This document shows positions 42,898 through 51,681 of a stretch of DNA of 64,000 bases, piece after piece (the stretch's first letter is position 1; every line of letters begins with the position of its first letter). A model generated the notes under the pieces. That model was not told the DNA's origin, did not search any database, and was given only the letters and a program-made list of their open reading frames with translations. Both the position numbers and the translations under genes were made by a program. The DNA comes from Streptomyces fulvoviolaceus (GTDB lineage: Bacteria; Actinomycetota; Actinomycetes; Streptomycetales; Streptomycetaceae), in NCBI RefSeq assembly GCF_000718165.1, contig NZ_JOEY01000002.1, forward strand, positions 310,001-374,000, written 5' to 3'.

Positions 42898-45711
42898 CTA
42901 CGGGCACGGCGGCTGATAGGCCAGTCCAGGGAAGTACTGGCCCCACTCCGCGCGGCCGATGACCGGCGTGGCCGTGCGGCAGACCCGGTCCGCGACGCGC
43001 TCCGGATCCGGGTCCCACAGCAGGGTGACCCAGTCGTTGGCCCCGCTGAGGAGGGTGCGGCCGTCGGGGGTGAACGCCACCGCGTTGACGTCGGCGGTGT
43101 GGCCGGTCAGCGTGGCCCGTTCCTCCGGGTGGCCCGGCTCGGCCACGTCCCACAGCCGCGCGGTGTGGTCGAGGCTTCCGGTGGCCAGGGTGCGGCCGTC
43201 GGGGCTGAAGGCCACCGCGGCGACGGCGCCCGTGTGGCCGGTGAGCCGCGGGAGCCGCTCGGGGCGGCGGGGGACGGTGACGTCCCACAGCCAGGCCGTG
43301 TGGTCGGTGTTGCCGGCGGCCAGGGTGCGGCCGTCGGGGCTGAAGGCCACGGAGTCGAAGTCGCCGGTGTGCGTCGTGAGTTGGGCGGTCCGTCGCAGGT
43401 CGCCGACCGTCCACAGGCGGATGGTGCCGTCGCCGGCGGTCGCCAGGGTGCGGCCGTCCGGGCTGAAGGCCAGTGACTCGGCGGGACCCGCACGGAGGGC
43501 GGGCAGGCGGGCGGGGCGCCGCGGGTCCGTCACGTCCCACAGCCGTACGGTTCCGTCGCCGTACGCGACGGAGAAGAGGCGGCCGTTCGGGCTGAACGCC
43601 GCCGCGTACATCTCGCCCGAGCCCGCACCCTCGTCCTTGCCCGCGTCCCCGCTGAGCACGGCCAGCGTCCGCGGCCGGTGCGGGTCGGCGAGCGAGCGCA
43701 GCCGTACGGTGCGATCCTCGCCGCCGGTGGCCAGCACGCGCCCGTCCGGGCGGAACACCACGGGCAACTCACCGCTCTGGCCGGGCAGTTCGGTCGCGTA
43801 CGGGGTGGCGAAAGTGCTCAGCAGGCTGCCGCGGGCCTCGACGGTGGGGGCCAGCCGGTAGGCAGCGAGGCTGAGTTGGGCGGACAGCGCGGGATCGGTC
43901 GGGCGCAGGGCGGAGGCCTGCTCCGCGACCCGCTGCGACGTGGCGATGTCGCGCTGCTCGGCGGCCTGGCGCTGGGCCCGTAAGGCGGTGACCCCGGCGG
44001 TGGTCGCGAGGACCAGCAGCGCCGTCAGCAGGGCGACGAGCCGGTGCAGCCGACGCGCCCGGCGGCGGGCTGCGGCCTGCTCGGCGGCCTCGGCGGCCAG
44101 GCTGGCGTCGAGGAACTCCCGTTCCCCCGAGGTGAGTTGTGGGTCCCGGGCAGCCGCCCAGCCGCGGGCCAGGTCCAGGCGGGACCCGCGGTAGAGGACT
44201 CCGGGGTCGCGCCCGAGCGAGTCCCAGGCGTCGGCGTCCTCGGTGAGCCGGCGGTGGATGCGCAGGCCCTCGCGGTCCTGGGACAGCCAGTCGTGCAGGC
44301 GCGGCCAGCGGCGGATCAGCGCCTCATGGGCGATCTCGATGCCGTCGCGGTCCAGCGTCAGCAGGCGTGCGGCCGCGAGCCGCTCCACGACGGCGGCGGT
44401 GTCGGGATCGGCGGTGTCCAGCTCACCGTGCCTGATGAGCCGCTTGGTGTCCTCGGTCCCGTCTCCGAGGGCGGTCAGCCGCAGGAACAGGGCCTTGGCC
44501 AGGCTCTGCCTCAGGGGAGTCAGGCCGGTGTAGACGGTCTCGGCGGTGCGGGCGAGCGCGCCGTCGATGCCGCCGGCCGCCTGGTAGCCGGCCAGGGTCA
44601 GGGTGTTGCCGCGTCGGCGCCGCCAGGTCTCCAGCAGGGCGTGGGACAGCAGCGGCAGGATGCCGACCTGCCCGTACGCCTGTGCCATCAGGTCGGCGAG
44701 CAGGGCGTTCTCCAGCGTGCACCGGGCCCGGACGGCGGGCTGGGTGACGGCCTTCCGTAACTCGTCGGTGGTCATGGGGCCGACCGCGATCTGGGCGTCG
44801 TTCATCGCCTCGATCAGCTCCGGGTGGCTCGTGCAGTGGGCGTAGAAGTCGGCGCGCACACCGAGCACGACCCGGCAGCGGCTGTTCTCGGCCCGTGCGG
44901 CCGTGACGAGCGCGTCGATGAACCGGGTGCGCTCGGCCGGGTCGCGGCACAAGGTGAAGGTTTCCTCGAACTGGTCGACCACCAGCAGCAGTTCGGCCCC
45001 TTCGGGCCGCTCGGCCAGCGCCTGCCGCAGCGTCCGGTGCAGGGCCCGCCGGTCGGCGGTCAGCTCGGCGAGCAGCGGCCCGGATGCGCGGCCGGTGATG
45101 CGGGCGAGCTGGATCGCGCACTCCTCCAGCGGATGCGGTCCGGGCACGAACAGCACCGCCTCCCGCTCCCCGCCCGCGGAGCCCGCAGAGCCCACAGAGC
45201 CCTCGGCCCCGGATCGCCAGCGCGGCAGCAGACCCGCGCGCAGCAGCGAGGACTTCCCCACGCCCGAGGCGCCGAAGACGGCCGTGAACCGCTCCCGGGA
45301 CAGCCGGGCGGTCAACTCCTCGACCAGCCGCTCGCGGCCGAAGAAGCGGTCGGCGTCCTCGGCCTGGAACGCCGCGAGTCCCGCGTACGGCGGCGGATCG
45401 TCACCGTCCTCGCGGACCTCCCCCGCCGCCTCGTCCCGGTCGTCTGCCAGCTCGGCGGCCACCGCGTGCCAGCGCCGTTCCCACTCCTCGACGTCGCCGT
45501 CGCACCCGCGTGCATACGCGAGGGCCACCGCGAGGCTCGGCAGCTTACGGCCGCCCGCGGCCTCCGAGAGCGTCGCCGCCGAGTAGTGCACGCGCCCGGC
45601 GAGCTCGCGATACGTCGGGCTGCCGGCCTTCTTCCGTAACCGCCGCAGGTCGGCGGCGAACTCCAGGAGCACGCCGTCGCCCTCGTCCAGCGGGCGCTCC
45701 GAACGTGGCAT
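42898..45711 (-). CDS. HTH-nSTAND1-transmembrane-WD40 signalling protein
   Basis: 937 residues. Residues 18-70 form an XRE-like helix-turn-helix. Then a STAND NTPase (nSTAND1): Walker A VFGASGVGKSS at about 145-155, Walker B LLLVVDQFEE at 241-250. Next come a helical region (LPLLSHALLETW), a membrane helix near 555-577 (LVALLTALLVLATTAGVTAL), and at least six WD40 repeats (DGRTLATGSLDHTARLWDV type). Such proteins are switch ATPases that oligomerise on sensing a signal; some act in conflict or cell-death systems. GGAGGAC site before the ATG. Confidence 0.92.
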   Translation of the reverse strand: MPRSERPLDEGDGVLLEFAADLRRLRKKAGSPTYRELAGRVHYSAATLSEAAGGRKLPSLAVALAYARGCDGDVEEWERRWHAVAAELADDRDEAAGEVREDGDDPPPYAGLAAFQAEDADRFFGRERLVEELTARLSRERFTAVFGASGVGKSSLLRAGLLPRWRSGAEGSVGSAGSAGGEREAVLFVPGPHPLEECAIQLARITGRASGPLLAELTADRRALHRTLRQALAERPEGAELLLVVDQFEETFTLCRDPAERTRFIDALVTAARAENSRCRVVLGVRADFYAHCTSHPELIEAMNDAQIAVGPMTTDELRKAVTQPAVRARCTLENALLADLMAQAYGQVGILPLLSHALLETWRRRRGNTLTLAGYQAAGGIDGALARTAETVYTGLTPLRQSLAKALFLRLTALGDGTEDTKRLIRHGELDTADPDTAAVVERLAAARLLTLDRDGIEIAHEALIRRWPRLHDWLSQDREGLRIHRRLTEDADAWDSLGRDPGVLYRGSRLDLARGWAAARDPQLTSGEREFLDASLAAEAAEQAAARRRARRLHRLVALLTALLVLATTAGVTALRAQRQAAEQRDIATSQRVAEQASALRPTDPALSAQLSLAAYRLAPTVEARGSLLSTFATPYATELPGQSGELPVVFRPDGRVLATGGEDRTVRLRSLADPHRPRTLAVLSGDAGKDEGAGSGEMYAAAFSPNGRLFSVAYGDGTVRLWDVTDPRRPARLPALRAGPAESLAFSPDGRTLATAGDGTIRLWTVGDLRRTAQLTTHTGDFDSVAFSPDGRTLAAGNTDHTAWLWDVTVPRRPERLPRLTGHTGAVAAVAFSPDGRTLATGSLDHTARLWDVAEPGHPEERATLTGHTADVNAVAFTPDGRTLLSGANDWVTLLWDPDPERVADRVCRTATPVIGRAEWGQYFPGLAYQPPCP

Positions 45712-45854
45712 CTGCCTGTCCTCCCCCGATCGGACAGATCCGATTGTTCAGGACTCGTTTGTTCACTCACCGACGCCCGAAACCAATCAACACAACTGCG
45801 CTACACACGACTTCGGAACCACCAATCCGTCACCGCCAGCACCCGAGGAGCACC

Positions 45855-46238
45855 GTGAAATCCAGGTCAGCAACGCTGAGGACACTCGCCGGCGCCGCGG
45901 CCGTCGCCGGAGGCATCGTCCTTTCCGCACCGGCCGCACCGGCGAGCGCGACGCCCGCAGGCCCCGCTTCGGAGATCGTCGAGGTGGGCACCTGGGCCGT
46001 ACCCGCCCTGGCCGTCCGGGACAGTCCCGGGTGGCCGGGAGGACAGCCCGGGAACGCGATCGGGCAGCTCGAGTCCGGGGACCGCGCCGTCGCCGACTGC
46101 TTCGTCCCGGACGGTGCGACGGTCACGCAGTGGGGGCGCACCCAGTCGGACTGGGTCAAGATCCGGTGGGGCGGGACGAACACCGGCTGGCTGTGGGGCG
46201 GCGGGCTCAAGCCGTACCCGATCCTTCCCCAGTGCTAG
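45855..46238 (+). CDS. Small secreted SH3-like protein
   Basis: 127 residues. Signal peptide (LRTLAGAAAVAGGIVLSAPAAPASA), then a bacterial SH3-like domain (LAVRDSPGWPGGQPGNAIGQLESGDRAV ... SDWVKIRWGGTNTGWLWGGGLKP) with one Cys at AVADCF and one at the extreme C-terminus. SH3b domains bind cell-wall peptides. GTG start with GAGGAG upstream. Divergent from the STAND gene with a 143-base gap. Confidence 0.8.
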   Translation: MKSRSATLRTLAGAAAVAGGIVLSAPAAPASATPAGPASEIVEVGTWAVPALAVRDSPGWPGGQPGNAIGQLESGDRAVADCFVPDGATVTQWGRTQSDWVKIRWGGTNTGWLWGGGLKPYPILPQC

Positions 46239-46248
46239 TGCCCCAGTG

Positions 46249-47442
46249 CTAGTCGGAGCGCCCGACCGCCAGCCCGGCCCCCTCGATCCGCACCCTGATC
46301 CCGTCCTTCTCCACCCGCACGTCCCGCAGCCGCAGTTCACCGCTCGGCGGCTCGGGGAGCTGGAAGGCCAGGGAGAGGCGGTCGGCGAGGACGGGGCGGG
46401 TCAGGCGGGTCAGGGCGTCCAGTAGAGCCGGGTCGAAGCCGAGACGCTGGAGCAGGTCGGGGTTCTCCACGGCCACGTCGACGAGGTTGAGGCCCATGGC
46501 CTGCCGTACGAAGTCGGGTCGGCCGGTGAGACGGGACAGCGCGGCGTCGGAGCGCAGCGCGTCACGCACGGTGGAGTCGGGCACGCCCAGCGCCCGCACC
46601 ACCGACGGAACCGCCAGCAGTGCCTTCGCCTTGCGGGTCTCGTGGGTCAGGGCCGCCGCGGCGTCTCGGGTCAGGTGCAGCCCTTGGGAGGCACGGGTGC
46701 CGGGGCGGTACGTGGCCAAGTCCCCGATGTCCAGGCGCATTCCGCCGATCTGCGTGTCGATGCCCCGGCCGCCGTCGCGCCGGATGCGCGCGTCGGCCCG
46801 CAGCCGCAGGTCGTGTCCGGCCACCGGCAGCGTGCCGCGGGCCAGGATCCGGTCCCGGCCCTGTCCCGTGAACGTGACCTGGGACGCGCCGAGTTCACGG
46901 TTCAGGTCGTCGAAGGCGAGCAGGACGTCGCCGTCGAGCCGGGGAATCCCCGCGCCCCGTACGGCGGTCGGCCCGTCCGCGTGCAGCCGTATGTCGTGCG
47001 CGGTCGCCGTCACCCGGGCCAGCGAGACCCGGTCCGCGGCGACGTCCGGCACGGTCACCCGCACCGAGTCCAGCCGCTCGTCGGCGACCTGGGTGAGGAA
47101 GGGGAACCCGCCGATCTCCACCTCGGGAGCGGCGCTCAGCTTCAACTGGTCCTCGAGCGTGTCCGCCGCGCGGTGTTCGGCGTAGAGCAGGGCCCAGCGG
47201 TCGGCGAGGACGAGGAAGGCGGCCAGGGTGAGGAGACCGCAGACCGCCTTCAGGGCGAGCGGGAGACCGGCGAACCGCCCTCGCCGCCGACGGCGGCTGC
47301 GGCCGTGATGGGGCGGGGTCCAGGGTTCGTCGTCCGGCAGGTCCTCGTGGAGGACCTCCTCCAGTGGGCCGTCGTCGAGGGCGCCGAGCTCCTCGTACGG
47401 GTTTGAGTAGGTGTGCGGCGATATGTGGTGGGGGGCACGCAT
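46249..47442 (-). CDS. DUF2993 protein, long form
   Basis: 397 residues. A cytoplasmic N-terminus of about 65 residues rich in Asp, Glu and Arg, one membrane helix (LALKAVCGLLTLAAFLVLADRW), then DUF2993 with VEIGGFPFLTQVADERLDSVRV. Second copy of this domain in the window (other at 16144) and about 150 residues longer. Lipid- or envelope-related role assumed from the family. Confidence 0.85.
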   Translation of the reverse strand: MRAPHHISPHTYSNPYEELGALDDGPLEEVLHEDLPDDEPWTPPHHGRSRRRRRGRFAGLPLALKAVCGLLTLAAFLVLADRWALLYAEHRAADTLEDQLKLSAAPEVEIGGFPFLTQVADERLDSVRVTVPDVAADRVSLARVTATAHDIRLHADGPTAVRGAGIPRLDGDVLLAFDDLNRELGASQVTFTGQGRDRILARGTLPVAGHDLRLRADARIRRDGGRGIDTQIGGMRLDIGDLATYRPGTRASQGLHLTRDAAAALTHETRKAKALLAVPSVVRALGVPDSTVRDALRSDAALSRLTGRPDFVRQAMGLNLVDVAVENPDLLQRLGFDPALLDALTRLTRPVLADRLSLAFQLPEPPSGELRLRDVRVEKDGIRVRIEGAGLAVGRSD

Positions 47443-47508
47443 CGATCCATACGACCATGCACGTGCCCCCCACCCGCAACCTCAACCGGAGGTATGCGAC
47501 TCAGCTCA

Positions 47509-47556
47509 CGATCTACCGAGCGATCTGCTGAGGGATCTGCTGAGCGATCTACTGAA
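47509..47556. repeat. 12-bp tandem repeat, four units
   Basis: Units of the CGATCTGCTGAG type directly follow one another. The last overlaps the stop codon of the 5'-nucleotidase gene. Confidence 0.75.
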
Positions 47557-49360
47557 CGACCGTGATCCGGTTCGCCACCGGCGGCGCGATCGGGCTCGTC
47601 GCCGTGGAGTTGGCCGTCAGGTACTGCTGCAGCGCCGCCAGGTCGTCCCCGCCGACCAGGTCGTTGGTGCCCTGGCCCAGCGTGGTGATGCCGTCGCCGC
47701 CGCCCGCGAGGAAGCTGTTCGTCGCGACGCGGTAGGTGGCCGCCGGGTCGATGGCCGCACCGTTCAGCTGGATGGAGTCGACGACGATCCGCTCCGCGCC
47801 GGCCTTCGTCAGGTCCAGCGTGTACGTCAGACCGGAGGACGGCTGCAGGATCTTCGGCGAGGCCGCGTTCGTGCCGCTCACCTGCTCCTGGAGGACCTGG
47901 ATCAGCTGGGCGCCGGTGAAGTCCTGCAGGTTCACGGTGTTGGAGAACGGCTGCACGGTGAAGCCCTCGGCGTAGGTCACCACGCCGTCGCCTTCCGTCC
48001 CCTTGGCCGCGTAGGTGAGGCCCGCCCGGACGCCGCCCGGGTTCATCAGCGCGAGGTCGGTCTCGGGGTCGAGCTCCTTGCCGTACGCGAGTTGCGCGTC
48101 GGCGATGAGGTCACCCATCGGCGACTCGGTGCCGGTGCTCGGGATGTCGGCAGAGATGTAGCCGATCGCGCGGTTGCCGATGGGCGCCGCGAGGGTGTTC
48201 CACTTGCTGATCAGCGCGGTCATGTCCGCCGCCTTGTCGACGGTCCGGGTGACCACGTGGTTCGCCGATGCGACGGACGTACGGGCGATGTCGCCGGTCC
48301 AACGGTCGTACGTCAGCGTCGTGTCCGTGTAGAGACGGCCGAAGGACGCGGCCGAGGTGACCGTGCGCGGGTTGCCCGCCGGGTCGTTGATCGTGCACGC
48401 GTACGCCGCATGGGTGTGGCCGGTGACCAGCGCGTCCACCTGCGGGGTGATGTTCTCGGCGATGTCGACGATCGGACCGGAGATGCCGTCGCCGGCGCCG
48501 GGCGCGTCACAGTCGTAGTTGTACGCGGAGGACGCCGGGGCGCCCCCCTCGTGGATGAGGGCCACGATCGACTTCACGCCCTGGCGTTGCAGCTCCTTGG
48601 CGTACTTGTTGATCGTCTCGACCTCGTCCTTGAACTTGAGGCCCTTGACGCCCTCGGCGGAGACGACACCCGGGGTGTCCTCCAGGGTCACGCCGATGAA
48701 GCCGACCTTGACGCCGTTCTTCTTCCAGACCCAGTAGGGCTTGAGGATCGGCTTGCCGGTCTTCTCGTTCAGGACGTTGGCCGCGAGGTACGGGAAGTTC
48801 GCCCCTTCGAACTCCTCGTCCGTGTAGCAGCCGGCGGTCGGGTGACAGCCGCCCTTCTGCAGACGGGCCAGTTCGACCGCGCCCTCGTCGAACTCGTGGT
48901 TGCCGACGCTGGTCACGTCCAGGTCGAGCCCGTTCAGCGCCTCGATGGTGGGCTCGTCGTGGAAGAGACCCGAGATCAGCGGCGAGGCGCCGACCATGTC
49001 GCCACCGGCGGCGGTGATGGAGTAGGCGTTGCCCTTGCGGGCCTCGCGCAGGTGGGTGGCGAGGTACTCGACACCACCGGCGTCGATGGTCTTCGTCGTC
49101 CCGTCGGCCTGGAGCTCGGTGACACGGCCGGACGAACCGGACGGCGCCTCCAGGTTGCCGTGCAGGTCGTTGAAGGACAGCAGTTGTACGTCCTGGTAGC
49201 GACTCGTGTGGCCACCGGGCTTGCCCTTGCTCTCGCCCGCGCTCGCGCTGCCCGGCAGCGCGGCGGCGAGGGCGCCGGCGGTGGCGAGACCGGCGGCTGC
49301 GGCCACCAGACGGTACGTACGACGTCTGCGGCGCTGGTGCGGCTGGGATATGGCTGGCAT
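47549..49360 (-). CDS. Secreted 5'-nucleotidase / UDP-sugar hydrolase family phosphoesterase
   Basis: 603 residues. Twin-Arg-like basic start (PHQRRRRRTYRLVAAAAGLATAGALAA) and signal cleavage after SASA. Metallophosphatase domain with FNDLHGN, AAGGDMVG, VGNHEFDEG and VTGHTHAAY; C-terminal 5'-nucleotidase domain with ALMNPGGVRAGL and NTVNLQDFTG. Releases phosphate from extracellular nucleotides. Matches SCO4152 of S. coelicolor in context (next to mshD), as I recall. Confidence 0.93.
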   Translation of the reverse strand: MPAISQPHQRRRRRTYRLVAAAAGLATAGALAAALPGSASAGESKGKPGGHTSRYQDVQLLSFNDLHGNLEAPSGSSGRVTELQADGTTKTIDAGGVEYLATHLREARKGNAYSITAAGGDMVGASPLISGLFHDEPTIEALNGLDLDVTSVGNHEFDEGAVELARLQKGGCHPTAGCYTDEEFEGANFPYLAANVLNEKTGKPILKPYWVWKKNGVKVGFIGVTLEDTPGVVSAEGVKGLKFKDEVETINKYAKELQRQGVKSIVALIHEGGAPASSAYNYDCDAPGAGDGISGPIVDIAENITPQVDALVTGHTHAAYACTINDPAGNPRTVTSAASFGRLYTDTTLTYDRWTGDIARTSVASANHVVTRTVDKAADMTALISKWNTLAAPIGNRAIGYISADIPSTGTESPMGDLIADAQLAYGKELDPETDLALMNPGGVRAGLTYAAKGTEGDGVVTYAEGFTVQPFSNTVNLQDFTGAQLIQVLQEQVSGTNAASPKILQPSSGLTYTLDLTKAGAERIVVDSIQLNGAAIDPAATYRVATNSFLAGGGDGITTLGQGTNDLVGGDDLAALQQYLTANSTATSPIAPPVANRITVVQ

Positions 49361-49515
49361 ACGCCCCCCTGTGCTTCTTCTGATTCGGGTGAGGAAGTGG
49401 CCCCGTCCCGGCGCAGCCTAGGGTCAACGCGCGTAGCGCGACAGAGGTTTCCTGGTTACATCCTGGTTGCTTCTTTGCCGCCACTTTGCCCGGACCTCCC
49501 CTTACCCTCGTACGC

Positions 49516-50442
49516 ATGACCAGCGACGACACCGCACACCCCGGCATCCCCCGCTCGATCGAGACCCACTCCGAGCTCACCCCGGAACGAACCGAGTCGG
49601 TCCTCGCGCTGCTGGCGGAGGCGGCGGGGAACGACGGTCAGCAGGCGGTGTCGGAACAGGGCCGGCTACAACTGCGGGGCGGCCCGCGCGAGGGCGTGTC
49701 CCATTTGCTCCTTTCTGTGGGCCCCGAACTGGTCGGCTACGCACAGCTGGAGGACACGGACCCGGTGGAGGCGCCGGCGGCGGAACTGGTCGTGCACCCC
49801 GCGCACCGGGGCCACGGGCACGGCCGGGCGCTGGGCTCGGCCCTGCTGGCCGCCTCCGGCAAGCGGCTGCGGGTGTGGGCCCACGGCGGCCACTCCGCCG
49901 CCCGCCATCTGGCCCAGGTCCTGGGCCTGACCCTCTTCCGTGAACTACGGCAGATGCGGCGCCCGTTGACGGACCTGAACCTGCCCGAGCCGGTGCTGCC
50001 GGAGGGCGTGACGGTACGGACCTTCGTCCCCGGCTCGGACGACGCGTCCTGGCTCGCGGTGAACGCGGCCGCCTTCGCCCACCACCCCGAGCAGGGCTCC
50101 CTGGTCCAACGGGACCTGGACGACCGTGTCGCCCAACCGTGGTTCGACCCGGCCGGCTTCTTCCTGGCCTTCCGGGGCGACGAACTGATCGGCTTCCACT
50201 GGACCAAGGTCCACGCGGAGGAGCGGATCGGCGAGGTGTACGTCCTGGGCGTCCGCCCGGGCGCCCAGGGCGGCGGCCTCGGCAAGTCCCTCACGACGAT
50301 CGGCCTGCGCCACCTCGCCGCGCAGGGCCTGCCCACGGCGATGCTGTACGTCGACGCCGACAACAAGGCGGCGGTGTCGGTGTACGAACGCCTGGGCTTC
50401 ACGACGTACGAGACGGACCTGATGTACCGCACGGAGACGTGA
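49516..50442 (+). CDS. mshD: Mycothiol synthase
   Basis: 308 residues with two GNAT domains. The last step of mycothiol synthesis: acetylation of Cys-GlcN-Ins. The C-terminal active domain has FHWTKVHAEERIGEVYVLGVRPGAQGGGLGKSL (acetyl-CoA loop) and ends YVDADNKAAVSVYERLGF. Length matches the family. TACCCT lies seven bases before the ATG with no ribosome site, so leaderless. Confidence 0.94.
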   Translation: MTSDDTAHPGIPRSIETHSELTPERTESVLALLAEAAGNDGQQAVSEQGRLQLRGGPREGVSHLLLSVGPELVGYAQLEDTDPVEAPAAELVVHPAHRGHGHGRALGSALLAASGKRLRVWAHGGHSAARHLAQVLGLTLFRELRQMRRPLTDLNLPEPVLPEGVTVRTFVPGSDDASWLAVNAAAFAHHPEQGSLVQRDLDDRVAQPWFDPAGFFLAFRGDELIGFHWTKVHAEERIGEVYVLGVRPGAQGGGLGKSLTTIGLRHLAAQGLPTAMLYVDADNKAAVSVYERLGFTTYETDLMYRTET

Positions 50443-50459
50443 CGGGCGCTCCGCTGGAA

Positions 50460-50580
50460 GCGCGGCGCATCGGCTGCGGGTGCGTCGTGGCTGGTCGCTC
50501 CCCCACTCTCGGCTGCGCTCGAGCGGGGGGACCCCCATCGCGGCGGAGCCGCACATCGATACAGCCCCGCGCCCCTCAAC
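50460..50580. repeat. Composite repeat: family A nested in family B
   Basis: A family B unit (GTGGCTGGTCGC ... GCGGCGGAGCCGC ... ACAGCCCCGCGCCCCT) is interrupted at 50499-50539 by a family A palindrome (CTCCCCCACTCTCGGCTGCG then CTCGAGCGGGGGGACCCCCA). The uninterrupted form of B is at 21385-21432. Downstream of mshD; may serve as terminator. Confidence 0.75.
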
Positions 50581-50619
50581 AGGGCGCTGTACCACCGCAT
50601 CCGACTTCACCGGCCCTGC

Positions 50620-51681
50620 TCAGGCCGACGTGCTGATGAGCTCGTCGGCGACCCACCGTGCGACGTCGACGGGGTAGGGCGCCGACAGCCCGAGGACGAT
50701 GTGCCCGAAGCCGGCGTCGATCGCCTCGCCGATCGCGTCCTTGGTGAGGGCGGGCCGGTCGTAGGAGACGGACAGGTGGATCGAGCGGGTGAGGGAGGCG
50801 GGGTCGCGGCCGATCTCGGCGCAGCAGCGGTCGAGGAGTGCGCTGCGGGCGACGACGTCGTCGATGTCGCCGCCCGGGATGTTCCACAGGTCGGCGTGCT
50901 CGGCGACCACGCGCAGCGTCGCGGACGAGCGTCCGCCGATGAGGATCGGCGGGTGGGGGCGCTGGACGGGTTTGGGGTTGCCGAACGCTCCGGTGAGCTT
51001 CACATGGGTGCCGTGGAAGTCGAACGGCTTCTCCTCGGTCCACAACCGCCGGATCACCGTGCACGCTTCGGCGAGGCTCTGCACGGCGTGGGTGGTGTCG
51101 TGGAAGGGCAGGCCGTGAGCGGCGTACTCGCGTCGGGCCAGGGGATGGCCGGGCCGTGAGCCGACGCCGATACCGAAGTCGAGCCGTCCGCCGGAGACGA
51201 TGTCGACGGTCGTGGCGATCTTGGCCAGCAGTGCGGGCGGCCGGAAGCGGTTGCTGGTCACCATGACGCCGAGCCGCAGGCGGCGGGTCCGGGCTGCCAG
51301 GGCCTGTCCGGCGGATCAGGCCGGCTGTAAGAAACGGCACGTCTTAGCTGACCCGAGCGGGGTCTGGTGCGTGCAGCTGCAAGGCGGAGGAGGGCGGCGA
51401 CGCGGAGCGTCGGCAACCGACGACAACGCCGCAGATGTGCGTGCCAGACCCCGCGACGCCGGCATGATCCGCCGGACAGGCCCTAGGGCCGAGAGCAGGG
51501 TCCAGCCTTCGTAGGCCGGGCCGTCCGGGTCGCCGCCGATCGGCATGAGGTGGTCGAACAGCCAGGCGTGCTCGATCTCCGGGATCGCGTCGGCCTCGCG
51601 CCAGACGCGTAAGACCTCGTGGTAGTCGACCTGCATGGGGGCGGTCATGATCCCGAAACGGGGCCGGGGGGTGTCGGTCAT
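50620..51681 (-). pseudogene. LLM-class (F420-dependent) oxidoreductase gene split by a MITE
   Basis: The N-terminal part (RPRFGIMTAPMQVDYHEVLRVWREADAIPEIEHAWLFDHL ... YEGWTLLSAL) and the C-terminal part (VMVTSNRFRPPALLAKIATTVDIVSGGRLDFGIG ... VDVARWVADELIS) join cleanly as a luciferase-like TIM-barrel oxidoreductase if the 186-bp element at 51299-51484 is removed. As it stands, translation runs out of frame inside the element and stops at 51316. An internal ATG at 51264 could give the C-terminal 214 residues but no full barrel. Its start overlaps the stop of the aldo-keto reductase gene. Confidence 0.88.
51299..51484. mobile_element. MITE with about 25-bp terminal inverted repeats
   Basis: Ends AGGGCCTGTCCGGCGGATCA then NGCCGGC on both sides (one mismatch). 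A second inner inverted pair is GCGGGGTCTGG (51357-51367) and CCAGACCCCGC (51444-51454). No coding capacity. The AGGGCC beyond the right end is compatible with a short target duplication but cannot be separated from the terminal repeat. The transposase would have to act in trans. Confidence 0.88.

Noticed and set aside
25287..47548. Prophage or integrative element
   Set aside because: No integrase, excisionase, structural or conjugation genes and no att-like repeats at the proposed edges.
47509..47556. CRISPR or iteron origin
   Set aside because: Direct 12-bp units without spacers, overlapping a stop codon; no replication gene nearby.
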